Positions 9,701 through 18,308 of a stretch of DNA of 64,000 nt are shown one piece after another; position 1 is the first letter of the stretch; each line of letters begins with the position of its first letter. The translations under genes were made by a program, and so were the position numbers. The stretch comes from Janthinobacterium sp. CG3. GTDB lineage: Bacteria; Pseudomonadota; Gammaproteobacteria; Burkholderiales; Burkholderiaceae_D. The stretch is from the NCBI RefSeq assembly GCF_000344615.1, contig NZ_KB467824.1:2172702-2236701 (forward strand), read 5' to 3'. The notes beneath the pieces are model-generated. The model was given only the letters and a program-made list of their open reading frames with translations, made no database searches and had not been told where the DNA came from.

Positions 9701-12700
9701 CTTGTGCCGCGCCAGGCCGTGCCGGCGCAACTGCGCCAAGGTCGCGCGCGCCGCTTCATCGTGGGCGGCGCGCGCGACGCCGGGTGGCATATGCGGCGCG
9801 CGCAGCAAGGCGTCGGCGAGCCGGTCCAGGGCGCCCAGCTCATGCAAGGAGAGTCCGGCGTCGGGCAGTCCAATCGCCGCCAAAGCCGGCGCCGCCCGCT
9901 CCCGCAAGGCGCCGGCCGCCGTGGCCAGGGCGGCGGCCGCGTCGAGCACATCCTGCTGCCAGGATGGGGTCCAGTCGGCGTTGGCGATGTCCGCCAGCGG
10001 ATGCGCGCCCAATTGCGACAGCTGGCCGGCCAAGGCCGCCATCTGCCGCGAGGTATCGCGCAAACCCTCCAGCTCGACCCGGCTGTGCTGGTTGGCATCA
10101 AGCCAATCCATCGTTGCCGGCCGCCGCTCGGCGTGCTTGATGCACACGCCGATGGCGTCGTAGACGCTGAGGTCGTTGGGATGGACCCGGTGCAGCGCGT
10201 TGGACAGCGCGTTCAATTCCCGGCGCAGCGCGGCCAGCCGATCGGCCTCCAGCTCCCAGTCCTTGACCGAGCGCGCGCCGGCCGCTTCCAGCGCGTCGCC
10301 GAGCTGCTTCAAGACGCTGCTTTTCTTGGCCTTCGACGAATGCAGCTCCAGGCAGAACGCGCCCAGCCCCAGGGAGTTCAGGCGCCGGTGCACCACCTCC
10401 AGCGCGGCCATTTTTTCGGACACGAACAGCACCGATTTCCCGGTCGCCAGCAGGTGCGCGATCAGATTGGTGATGGTTTGGCTCTTGCCGGTGCCCGGCG
10501 GGCCTTCGACGACCAGGTTGGTGCCGGCGCCGGCCACGCAGATCGCCCGCAGTTGCGACGAGTCCGACAGCAGCGGCGCGAACAGGTCTTGCGGCCGGTG
10601 CGTGTCGTCCAGCGTGGCCGGGGCGAAGCCGATGGCGTTGTCGGCGAAGGCCTTGCCGGGGTGGTTGATCAGGTGCGCGACGACGCTGTTTTCCAACAGC
10701 GCCTTGTGGCGGCTTTGCAAATCCTTCCACATCAGGAATTTGGTGAACGAGAAAATACCCAGGTGTACCTGCTCCTTGACCTCCCACCCCTTCAACTCGG
10801 TCACGTGGAGCCGGAAAATCTGCAGGATGCCGGCGACGTCGATGCCCTTGTCGTCGCCCGACAATACCTCGAACGAAGGCAGCTTCAAGCCGAAGTCCTG
10901 CAACAGCTTCTGCACCAGCGTTGGGTTCACCAGCGCCTCGTCGTCGTGCCGGGTCAGGCGGAAGCCGCTGCGCACCGACTGGCGCGACAGTGTCACCGGG
11001 ATCAGCAGTATCGGCGCCAGGTGGCGCGCCTCGGCGTCCTTGTCCTCCTGCCATTCGAGCATGCCGAACACCATGAACAAGGTATTGGCGCCGCCCTCTT
11101 CCAGCCCGGTGCCGGCGGCGCGGAAGATCTCCAGCAGGCGCGCCTCCAGGGCCTCCGCCGGCACGTCGACGATCAACTCGCCGCGGCCGAGCGCGTCGCC
11201 GGCCAGCGCGTCGAACGGTGTGGCGCCGGTGCGCGCGGCGAACACGGCGGCGTCGCGGTGGTCGCTGCCGGTCATCACCGGCGGCAGCGCGCGTATTTTG
11301 AACTCCTTGCCTTCGGCCAGCACGTCCTCCAGGGCGCCGGGGTTCGGGCAAATCACCCGCACATTGGTTTTCGCAGGTTTGAAGTTGAGCAGGCGGTTGC
11401 GCAGGGTTAAATCGAGCAGCTTGCTTTTCCAGCGCGCCAACCGGCCGTCGGGCGTGTCGGGGATGTCGGACCGCGTCAGCGGCGGCACCACCGGGTCCAA
11501 GGGCGGCAGCGCCGGCATGTCCTCGATCGCCTGCGCCGCGTCGATGGCCAGCGGGGTTGGCGGCGCGGCGCTGGCGGAGCGCGAGCGCAGCGGCAGGATC
11601 TGCAGTTCCCGGGCGCGGCGAACGTCGATCGCGTAGAGGAAAGCGCTGGCTTCATTCAACTCTTCCGCGCCCCGCGCGCAGGCCTGGCGCAGCGACGGCT
11701 TCTGCCCGCCGGCGACGCCGGTGGTTTCGAAGACGATGAACTCGCCGGAACTCACGCGCTTTCTGAGCGTTTGCACGTCGTCGACCAGGGCGGTCGGAAA
11801 ACAGGTTTCGATCAGCCACACGCCGACCCAGGCGTGACCCTCCTTGAACAACACCACCGGATGCAGGCCGGCCTGCTCCAGGCAGGAGGCGAACAGCATG
11901 GCCAGGTCGAGGCAGGTGGCGACCCTGCCGCCGAAGATGCGCTCCGGCGTGCGGATTTTCTGGCCGTCGGCGCCGAACGACGCCGGCGGATTGGCATACT
12001 GTAGGTCTTCCGCCAGCAGCGTGCTGTACAAGGCCGACACCTGCTGCCAGACTTTTTCGCGGTTCTTGGCCTGGTAGCCGCTCATGGCCGCGCCGGCTGA
12101 GGCCGCGCGCAACAACGTCGAGGCGGCGGCGATGAGTTGGTCGACCACCGGTGAATTCGGCATGCAAAACGCCGCCAGCAATTCCGGCAGCGAGCGCGTG
12201 CCGGCCCATTGGTCGTAGGCCAACACGTCGATGGCGCGGCTGGCCTGCGCCACCGGCCGGCCCTGCGCCGTCGCGCTGACCTGGATCGCGGCGCGCTCCG
12301 ACTCGTCGAGGGCGCTCAGGTAGGCGTGGTCCGGTTGCAGGTCGATCGGCGCCATCTTGCGGCTCTCGCCGGGCATCAAGCGCTCGAACTTGAGGCGGGT
12401 GCCGAGCGCGAACGCGGGCGCGCAGCGGATTTCGACGTCGACGTCGAGCAGCGGCGCCGCGCCCGTGTTGAGCAGGGTGAGGGCGCGCACCACCGGGACG
12501 TTGTTTTGAATTGCCGCGTAGCCGATGGTGCGGTCGGCGGCGATGTGAATGTCGAGCATGACGGCGGGGTCCCGCGGCGCGGACGGCGGCGCCCGCTCGC
12601 CGGGCGATACGGCGGCGCCAACGTCGGCGCCGAAATGCTGCACCAGCGCGTCCAGGCCGCCGTTGAAGCCCTGCCCCGTCGCGCCGAAGCGCCAAGCGCC

Positions 12701-13135
12701 GTCGAGGCGATACATTTCCGCCAATATCAAGGCGCGCTCGGCGCTGAAATCGGCGCCGGCGAAGGAGAACGCAACGCCTTCCCGCCCATCCTGGAGCAGT
12801 CGGACGTGGCCATGCTCCAGCTGCCCCATCGAGCCGGCGCCGTCAATGGCCGCCGCCAGCACCAGCCGCTCGACCGCGGCGGGCAGGCGCTCCAGCTCGA
12901 AGGTGAAGGTGGCGTCGGGCGCGCCGGCGGCCATGGCCACGCCGCCGCAGGGCGTCGCCGGCTGGTTGAAGAAGGTCATATAGTCGTCGTGCCACAGCTG
13001 GCCGGCCGCGTCGAGGCCGAAGCAAACGAAATCGATAGTCAAGCCAGGGCCGCTTGCCGACAACCGCGCCACAAATCCGCTGTCGACGCTCAATGCGTCA
13101 GCCAGTTTGACGCGCTGTCCTTTGTCCATTTGCAT
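6737..13135 (-). CDS. Giant TerD / transglutaminase-like / DUF4011 / SF1 helicase / nuclease / DUF3320-type fusion protein
   Basis: 2132 aa, by far the largest gene here. Domains in order: TerD-like stress domain (about 1-175); beta-rich linker; transglutaminase-like segment (about 385-450) with Cys408 in VATCLDLAM and His434 in KEGHAWVGVW; DUF4011-like region (about 565-800, starting RLARWKSKLLDLTLRNRLLNF); SF1 AAA helicase with Walker A GPPGTGKS (about 878-885), Walker B VVVFDEASQIP (about 1517-1527), LNWHYRSRHESL, VQGDERDIIYFS and LNVAVSRARQGVVVFST; a PD-(D/E)XK-like nuclease with VECDGRNYHSG (about 1864-1874) and QRIWSTDWW; and a C-terminal DUF3320-like domain. ATG 13135 has an AAGG element 8 bases upstream. 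The architecture resembles single-protein DUF4011-helicase-nuclease systems predicted to be antiviral. No other defence gene is adjacent. Function is inferred. Confidence 0.85.
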   Translation of the reverse strand: MQMDKGQRVKLADALSVDSGFVARLSASGPGLTIDFVCFGLDAAGQLWHDDYMTFFNQPATPCGGVAMAAGAPDATFTFELERLPAAVERLVLAAAIDGAGSMGQLEHGHVRLLQDGREGVAFSFAGADFSAERALILAEMYRLDGAWRFGATGQGFNGGLDALVQHFGADVGAAVSPGERAPPSAPRDPAVMLDIHIAADRTIGYAAIQNNVPVVRALTLLNTGAAPLLDVDVEIRCAPAFALGTRLKFERLMPGESRKMAPIDLQPDHAYLSALDESERAAIQVSATAQGRPVAQASRAIDVLAYDQWAGTRSLPELLAAFCMPNSPVVDQLIAAASTLLRAASAGAAMSGYQAKNREKVWQQVSALYSTLLAEDLQYANPPASFGADGQKIRTPERIFGGRVATCLDLAMLFASCLEQAGLHPVVLFKEGHAWVGVWLIETCFPTALVDDVQTLRKRVSSGEFIVFETTGVAGGQKPSLRQACARGAEELNEASAFLYAIDVRRARELQILPLRSRSASAAPPTPLAIDAAQAIEDMPALPPLDPVVPPLTRSDIPDTPDGRLARWKSKLLDLTLRNRLLNFKPAKTNVRVICPNPGALEDVLAEGKEFKIRALPPVMTGSDHRDAAVFAARTGATPFDALAGDALGRGELIVDVPAEALEARLLEIFRAAGTGLEEGGANTLFMVFGMLEWQEDKDAEARHLAPILLIPVTLSRQSVRSGFRLTRHDDEALVNPTLVQKLLQDFGLKLPSFEVLSGDDKGIDVAGILQIFRLHVTELKGWEVKEQVHLGIFSFTKFLMWKDLQSRHKALLENSVVAHLINHPGKAFADNAIGFAPATLDDTHRPQDLFAPLLSDSSQLRAICVAGAGTNLVVEGPPGTGKSQTITNLIAHLLATGKSVLFVSEKMAALEVVHRRLNSLGLGAFCLELHSSKAKKSSVLKQLGDALEAAGARSVKDWELEADRLAALRRELNALSNALHRVHPNDLSVYDAIGVCIKHAERRPATMDWLDANQHSRVELEGLRDTSRQMAALAGQLSQLGAHPLADIANADWTPSWQQDVLDAAAALATAAGALRERAAPALAAIGLPDAGLSLHELGALDRLADALLRAPHMPPGVARAAHDEAARATLAQLRRHGLARHKAWESLGGAYREELATLAAAELTLQWAEAGAAWWPKSWFAKRAVLNRIREFRGDAQRPREDEVAPLLGALGRLNAEDAALASMAADAGALLQGGYAAHNTDWAAVEAAEGWAGEFADALVGMAGGDVERATALREKLQLLVTENRAMLKPDGALGAALLAYREALRMFTGELANVDRIAACGGALAMAPAAAGAIATLLALLQGWQAAARQLQPWCLWRRVRAKAIGQGLHGLVASLESGAVALPDIPEFFEYSYRNWWLRKSVDLETVLCTFSSADHERKIREFQAADARFQLLTQQYVVARLAAQVPSSAGIAPGADSEMGKLRRELQKQRKHMPIRQLVQSLPTLMAKLKPCLLMSPLSVAQYLDAAHAPFDVVVFDEASQIPVWDAVGVIARGRQLTCVGDPKQLPPTSFFTRLDDEDGVGEDDVQDLESILDECLSIGMPKLSLNWHYRSRHESLITFSNVTYYESRLVTFPSPATDDRGVRFEHVRGVYDRGGARTNRAEALAIVKAIENHYLDPARCALSLGVVTFNQAQQNLIERLLDERRRASAALDQAIALALNEPLFIKNLENVQGDERDIIYFSITYGPDATGKVNLNFGPLNLEGGHRRLNVAVSRARQGVVVFSTLLPEQIDLSRVRAAGVRDLKNYLEFAIRGPRALAEQAAPAGPEPDGPFELEVIRVLREQGWTVHAQVGVSAYRIDIGVVDPRAPGRYLLGVECDGRNYHSGATARDRDRLRQHVLKGLGWELQRIWSTDWWLDPREASRKLLARLQQLLAREALALDAGEPVAPAHVVVLEAGPAELPRYRPTPLPAGVSGSFYDAASKQTLRDQLVQVANAEGPVAHHLAFKRVMRAWGLSRTGRRIEDLLSGLAPAQIARTGDGFYWPNGLDPSTWEGFRLPGGEAESKRPIEEICLEEIGNLALFILSEHGSTSRDDLGRSVCRMLGMARTTTEAEERIGRALAHGRAGARIHIDNGVAAKKEGIS

Positions 13136-13240
13136 TGATACTGCCTTGTCGAGAATAGAGGTTCAGCCGCCGACTGCCACGCAGATCCGAACGGCTTGTT
13201 ATTGGGTCGGCTATTTTCGCATGCAGTCTTGCGAACCGCT

Positions 13241-14476
13241 TTATCCGTTCGCGCGCACGGGCGCGAATTCGCCTGCCCACAACTCGTCGATCTGCACGAA
13301 CGTCCATTTCTCCCGTGGTTCGCGCCCGGCGATGCGGTCGCTGGCGTGTTTTTGCGACAGGTCGATGCGCTCGACCGGGATGTAGGTGTCCGACTTGGTC
13401 GAAAAGAAGACCTTGACGACCGGCTTGGTAAGCTGGGCCGGGTTCTGTTCAAGCACCACGGCCAGGCGCCCGCTGTCCATTCTGACCAGGGCGCCGGTTG
13501 GGTAGATGCCGAGGGTTTTGATAAACGCCGACAATATTTTCTGGTCGAAATGGCCCTTCCATGAAATCATCTGGGCCACCGATTCAGCCGGGTCCCAACC
13601 CGACTTGTACGGCCGGTTCGAAGTGATCGCGTCGTACACGTCGCACACCGCCCCCATGCGCGCCATCAGCGAAATGTCCTCGCCGGCCAGCTTGTCCGGA
13701 TAACCGCTGCCATCGTATTTTTCATGGTGGTGCAGACAGACGTCGAGCGCCGCCGCGTTGGCGGCATCACCGCGCACCAGCAGCTCGTAGCCGCGCACCG
13801 GGTGCCGCTTGACGGAGTCGAATTCCTGGCTGGTTAGCTTACCCGGCTTGTTGAGAATGTCGTTTGAAATGGTGGCCTTGCCGATGTCGTGCAGCAGCCC
13901 AGCCAGGCCGGCGTCGCGGCATTGCTCTTCGTCCATGCCGAGCGCGCGCCCCAGCGACACCATCAACGCGCACACCGCCACCGAGTGCATATAGGTGTAG
14001 TCGTCGCTGGTTTTCAAGCGCGCCAGGCTGATCAATGCGCCGGGGTTGCGCAACATCGATTCGGCGATTTCCGTCACCAGCGGCACGCATTGCTCCGGGT
14101 CGATGGCGTTGCCCAGGCGCGCCTCGTTGAACATCGACGCGGTGGCGTCGCGGGCTTTGCGGCACAGTTTCGCGGCGCGTTGCATTTCCTCGCCGAAGCT
14201 GGCGCTCACCGGCGGCAGCGCCGGCGCTTCCGGCAAGACCACGCGCGGCGCGGCGGCCGCTGGCGCCACGGCGACCGGCGGCGCCACATCCTCACCTTTT
14301 TCGATATCTATCCAGCACTCGGCCACGCTGCTGCCATGGGCGGCCAGCAGATCGGCCGGTTCCAGCAATAAAAACTTGGTTTTCCAAAAAGGATGTTGCA
14401 GCCAGGCGCCGTCGAATCCATTCAGGAACATTCCCAGGCGCAATTCCCGCACTTTGATTTTTTTTAGATTGTTCAT
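13241..14476 (-). CDS. HD-GYP domain cyclic-di-GMP phosphodiesterase with N-terminal DUF3391
   Basis: 411 aa from ATG 14476 (MNNLKKIKV), chosen for the GGAA element just upstream; an in-frame start 36 bases earlier is possible. The N-terminal about 75 residues (VRELRLGMFLNGFDGAWLQHPFW) match the DUF3391 region often found ahead of HD-GYP domains. After an Ala/Pro-rich linker, the HD-GYP domain shows LLHDIGK (His196-Asp197), HHHEKYDGSGYP and RMGAVCDVYDAITSNRPYK. Such enzymes hydrolyse cyclic di-GMP to pGpG or GMP and so favour motility over biofilm. No membrane segment is seen, so it should be cytosolic. It stands alone, downstream of nothing on its strand. Confidence 0.9.
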   Translation of the reverse strand: MNNLKKIKVRELRLGMFLNGFDGAWLQHPFWKTKFLLLEPADLLAAHGSSVAECWIDIEKGEDVAPPVAVAPAAAAPRVVLPEAPALPPVSASFGEEMQRAAKLCRKARDATASMFNEARLGNAIDPEQCVPLVTEIAESMLRNPGALISLARLKTSDDYTYMHSVAVCALMVSLGRALGMDEEQCRDAGLAGLLHDIGKATISNDILNKPGKLTSQEFDSVKRHPVRGYELLVRGDAANAAALDVCLHHHEKYDGSGYPDKLAGEDISLMARMGAVCDVYDAITSNRPYKSGWDPAESVAQMISWKGHFDQKILSAFIKTLGIYPTGALVRMDSGRLAVVLEQNPAQLTKPVVKVFFSTKSDTYIPVERIDLSQKHASDRIAGREPREKWTFVQIDELWAGEFAPVRANG

Positions 14477-14514
14477 TTTATTTTCCAGTCGGCGGCAATT
14501 CTTGCGGTGCATAT

Positions 14515-14575
14515 TGCTGCTTATTATTGCTTATTACTTATTGCCTATTACCTATTACTGCCGACTTATTACAGC
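14515..14575 (+). repeat. AT-rich degenerate short tandem repeat
   Basis: Repeated variants of TTATTAC, CTATTAC and TTATTGC run through about 60 bases upstream of the HD-GYP gene in otherwise GC-rich DNA. It lies in the divergent promoter region between the HD-GYP gene and metY. It could be a slippage-prone promoter element, but no unit is exact. Confidence 0.55.
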
Positions 14576-14713
14576 ATACCTATTTCAGCCGACGTAGCAT
14601 CCAGACGCCAGATGGAAAATCGCTATATCGATATCACTTAAAATTCTAACAGATGGTGCTTAATAGAAAAATTTTTCATGCCACAATAGTTTTTTTTATA
14701 TCCTAAGGACATC

Positions 14714-16000
14714 ATGAAGCTCGAAACGCTCGCCGTGCACGCCGGTTACTCGCCCGACCCGACCACCCGGGCGGCGGCGGTGCCGATTTATCAAACGGTC
14801 GCCTACGCCTTCGACAACGCCCAGCACGGCGCCGACCTGTTCGACTTGAAGGTGCCCGGCAATATCTACACCCGCATCATGAACCCGACCCAGGATGTGC
14901 TGGAAAAACGCGTCGCCGCGCTTGAAGGCGGGGTCGCCGCGCTGGCGGTGGCGTCGGGCATGGCGGCGATCACCTACGCGATCCAGACCATCGCCGAGGC
15001 CGGCGACAACTTCATCTCCGCCAGCCAGTTGTACGGCGGCACCTACAACCTGTTCGCCCATACCTTGCCGCAGATCGGCATCGAGGTGCGCTTCGCCGAC
15101 GCGCGCCAGCCCGACACCTTCGCCGCGCTGATCGACGCGCGCACCAAGGCGATCTTTTGCGAGTCGATCGGCAACCCGTTGGGCAACGTCACCGACTTCG
15201 CCAAGCTGGCCGAGATCGCCCACGCCCACGGCATCCCTTTGATCGTCGACAACACCGTGCCCAGCCCCTACCTGTGCCGGCCGATCGAGCACGGCGCCGA
15301 TATCGTGGTCCATTCGCTGACCAAATACCTCGGCGGCCACGGCACCAGCGTCGGCGGCGCCATCGTCGACAGCGGCAAATTCCCCTGGGCCGAGCATAAG
15401 GAGCGCTTCAAGCGCTTGAACGAACCGGACGTCTCCTACCACGGCGTGGTCTACACCGAGGCGTTCGGGCCGGCGGCCTTTATCGGCCGCGCCCGCGTGG
15501 TGCCGCTGCGTAATATGGGGGCGGCGATCGCGCCGTTGAACGCGTTTTTGATCTTGCAGGGAATCGAAACGCTGGCCCTGCGGATGGACCGCATTTGCAG
15601 CAACGCCCAGGCGCTGGCGCAGCACCTGGCGCGCCATCCGAAGGTGGCGTGGGTCAACTACGCCGGGCTGGAGGACCACCCCGACCACGCGCTGGCGCGC
15701 CAGTACATGGGCGGCCGGGCCTCGGGGATTTTGTCGTTCGGCTTGAAGACGGCGTCGCGCGACGATCCACGCGCGGCCGGCGCGCGCGTGCTCGACGCGC
15801 TACAATTGTTCACCCGGCTGGTCAACATCGGCGACGCCAAGTCGCTGGCGACGCACCCCGCCTCGACTACGCACCGGCAGTTGAATCCGGCGGAGCTGGC
15901 CAAGGCCGGCGTCTCCGAGGACATGTTGCGCCTGTCGGTAGGCATCGAGCACATCGACGACTTGCTGGCCGACCTGGAGCAGGCATTGGCCGCCGCCTGA
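14714..16000 (+). CDS. metY: O-acetylhomoserine aminocarboxypropyltransferase (sulfhydrylase) MetY
   Basis: 428 aa, usual length for MetY. It is a PLP enzyme of the Cys/Met metabolism family that makes homocysteine from O-acetylhomoserine and sulfide in the cytosol. Visible family features are NIYTRIMNPTQDVLEKRVAA near residue 50, the SGMAAI cofactor-phosphate region, DNTVPSPYLCRP, and the Schiff-base Lys204 in HSLTKYLGGHGTSVGG. The C-terminal DAKSLATHPASTTH is typical of sulfhydrylases. ATG 14714 follows an AAGGA site. The gene stands alone; a palindromic repeat lies 36 bases after the stop. No riboswitch fold was recognised upstream. Confidence 0.93.
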   Translation: MKLETLAVHAGYSPDPTTRAAAVPIYQTVAYAFDNAQHGADLFDLKVPGNIYTRIMNPTQDVLEKRVAALEGGVAALAVASGMAAITYAIQTIAEAGDNFISASQLYGGTYNLFAHTLPQIGIEVRFADARQPDTFAALIDARTKAIFCESIGNPLGNVTDFAKLAEIAHAHGIPLIVDNTVPSPYLCRPIEHGADIVVHSLTKYLGGHGTSVGGAIVDSGKFPWAEHKERFKRLNEPDVSYHGVVYTEAFGPAAFIGRARVVPLRNMGAAIAPLNAFLILQGIETLALRMDRICSNAQALAQHLARHPKVAWVNYAGLEDHPDHALARQYMGGRASGILSFGLKTASRDDPRAAGARVLDALQLFTRLVNIGDAKSLATHPASTTHRQLNPAELAKAGVSEDMLRLSVGIEHIDDLLADLEQALAAA

Positions 16001-16035
16001 GGCGTATGCCTTGCGTCAACATCAAGCGCCAGCGT

Positions 16036-16126
16036 GTCGTGGGTCGGATTAACGCAACGCGTCGTCCGACGCCGAGCCGCCGCCGACGCCAGTCGGGTTA
16101 CGCCGTTGCGACCCACCCGACCTGCG
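16036..16126 (+). repeat. Composite palindromic repeat between metY and the LysR gene (copy D)
   Basis: 8-base outer arms GTGGGTCG (16039-16046) and CGACCCAC (16109-16116) enclose a GTCGGATTA start, a GTCGGGTTACGCC segment and an internal hairpin CCGAC...GTCGG. The 32 bases 16065-16096 recur without change at 61690-61721 (copy H). It lies between two converging genes. Confidence 0.8.
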
Positions 16127-16151
16127 AAAAGCGCGCTCACTTTACTCCCGG

Positions 16152-17042
16152 CTAGAATTTCTCGGCTACCAGGTAGTCGATCAGCACGCGCACTTTCAGC
16201 GCCAGGTGCGGCCCCGGCATGTAGACCGCGTGCACCGCGCCGGCGTAGGGCGCGCATAGTTGCCACTCCGGCAGCAACTGGCGCACCGTGCCGGCGGCCA
16301 GCGCGGCGCCGGCGCTGAAGTCGGTCACCAGGCCGATGCCGGCGCCGGCCTCGACCGCGCCGAGGATCGCCGCGCTGTTGTCGATGGTTAGCCGGGTCGT
16401 CACCGCCACGCTGTGGCGCACGCCGCCGCGCTGCAACTGCCAGCGATCGCCGTGCGAGAGATAGCCGAAGTGGATGCAGTCGTGCCCGGCCAGCGCCTGC
16501 GGCTGCCGCGGTTCGCCGCGCGCCGCCAGGTAGCCGGGCGCCGCCACCAGGATGTAGCGCATGTCACCGAGTTGCCGCGCCGCCAGCCCCGGCGCCAGCT
16601 GGTGCGCGATGCGGATGCCCAGGTCGTAGCCCTCGCCGACCAGGTCGACCAGCCGGTCCACCAGCGTCAGGCGCAGGTCCACCTCCGGATACAGCGCCAG
16701 GAAGCGCGGCAGCCGCGGCGCCAGCCAGACCTGCCCCAGCACCACCGGCGCGGTGACGCGGATCACGCCGTTCGGACGCGCGCTGTAGCTGCCCGCCAGC
16801 GCGTGGATCTCGCGCGCGGTGCTGAGCATGCGCGCGCAGCCGTCGTGGACTTGCCGGCCCAGCTCGGTCAGCGCCAGCGAGCGGGTGGTCCGGTGCAGCA
16901 GGCGCCCGCCCATGTGCGCCTCCAGCCGCGAGACGTGGCGGCTGACCGCCGAGGTGGTCAGCGCCAGCTGGCGCGCGGCGGCCGAAAAACTGCCGCTGTC
17001 GACCACTTGGGCGAAGATCGCCATTTCCCTGAGCATTTCCAC
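16152..17042 (-). CDS. LysR-family transcriptional regulator
   Basis: About 296 aa from the GTG at 17042, which has AAGG 8 bases upstream; ATG 17036 or ATG 17081 are alternatives. The N-terminal helix-turn-helix (EMAIFAQVVDSGSFSAAARQ, then TTSAVSRHVSRLEAHMGGRL) and the HRTTRSLALTELG wing are typical of the CrgA-like LysR subgroup. The C-terminal co-inducer domain follows (about residues 85-290). It is divergent from an aldo/keto reductase gene with about 120 bases between the starts. This layout usually means the regulator controls the neighbour in response to a small molecule. The inducer is unknown. Confidence 0.9.
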   Translation of the reverse strand: MEMLREMAIFAQVVDSGSFSAAARQLALTTSAVSRHVSRLEAHMGGRLLHRTTRSLALTELGRQVHDGCARMLSTAREIHALAGSYSARPNGVIRVTAPVVLGQVWLAPRLPRFLALYPEVDLRLTLVDRLVDLVGEGYDLGIRIAHQLAPGLAARQLGDMRYILVAAPGYLAARGEPRQPQALAGHDCIHFGYLSHGDRWQLQRGGVRHSVAVTTRLTIDNSAAILGAVEAGAGIGLVTDFSAGAALAAGTVRQLLPEWQLCAPYAGAVHAVYMPGPHLALKVRVLIDYLVAEKF

Positions 17043-17163
17043 CGTCGCCACCTTTGCACACAGATCAACAATGCTTTGCATTTTAAGGTAATTGTTTATT
17101 TATTGGTGCAGATACATACTCAACCCCGTGGCAACATTTCTCACTTACTCAGGAGCGGCAAGC

Positions 17164-18153
<990 letters not shown>

Positions 18154-18308
18154 GCGCCGCGCCTGTTGGCCGGTTTGCGGCACGCACCCGTGCGCCGCAA
18201 ACCGGCCGCGACCCGGCGTTGCTGCCGATCAATGCGGCCCCGGCCGCCCTTCCGTACAGTCGAGTTCGGGCAGCCCGCCCGGATCGACTCAACCTGGGAG
18301 GAATTCGC

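Noticed and set aside
5785..14512. Defence island around the giant helicase
   Set aside because: The neighbours are a sugar kinase and an HD-GYP protein. No restriction, toxin-antitoxin, CRISPR or retron genes are present, so the helicase is treated as a single candidate.
14477..14713. SAM-type riboswitch ahead of metY
   Set aside because: The region is AT-rich and lacks the conserved stems and core bases of known SAM or SAH riboswitches.
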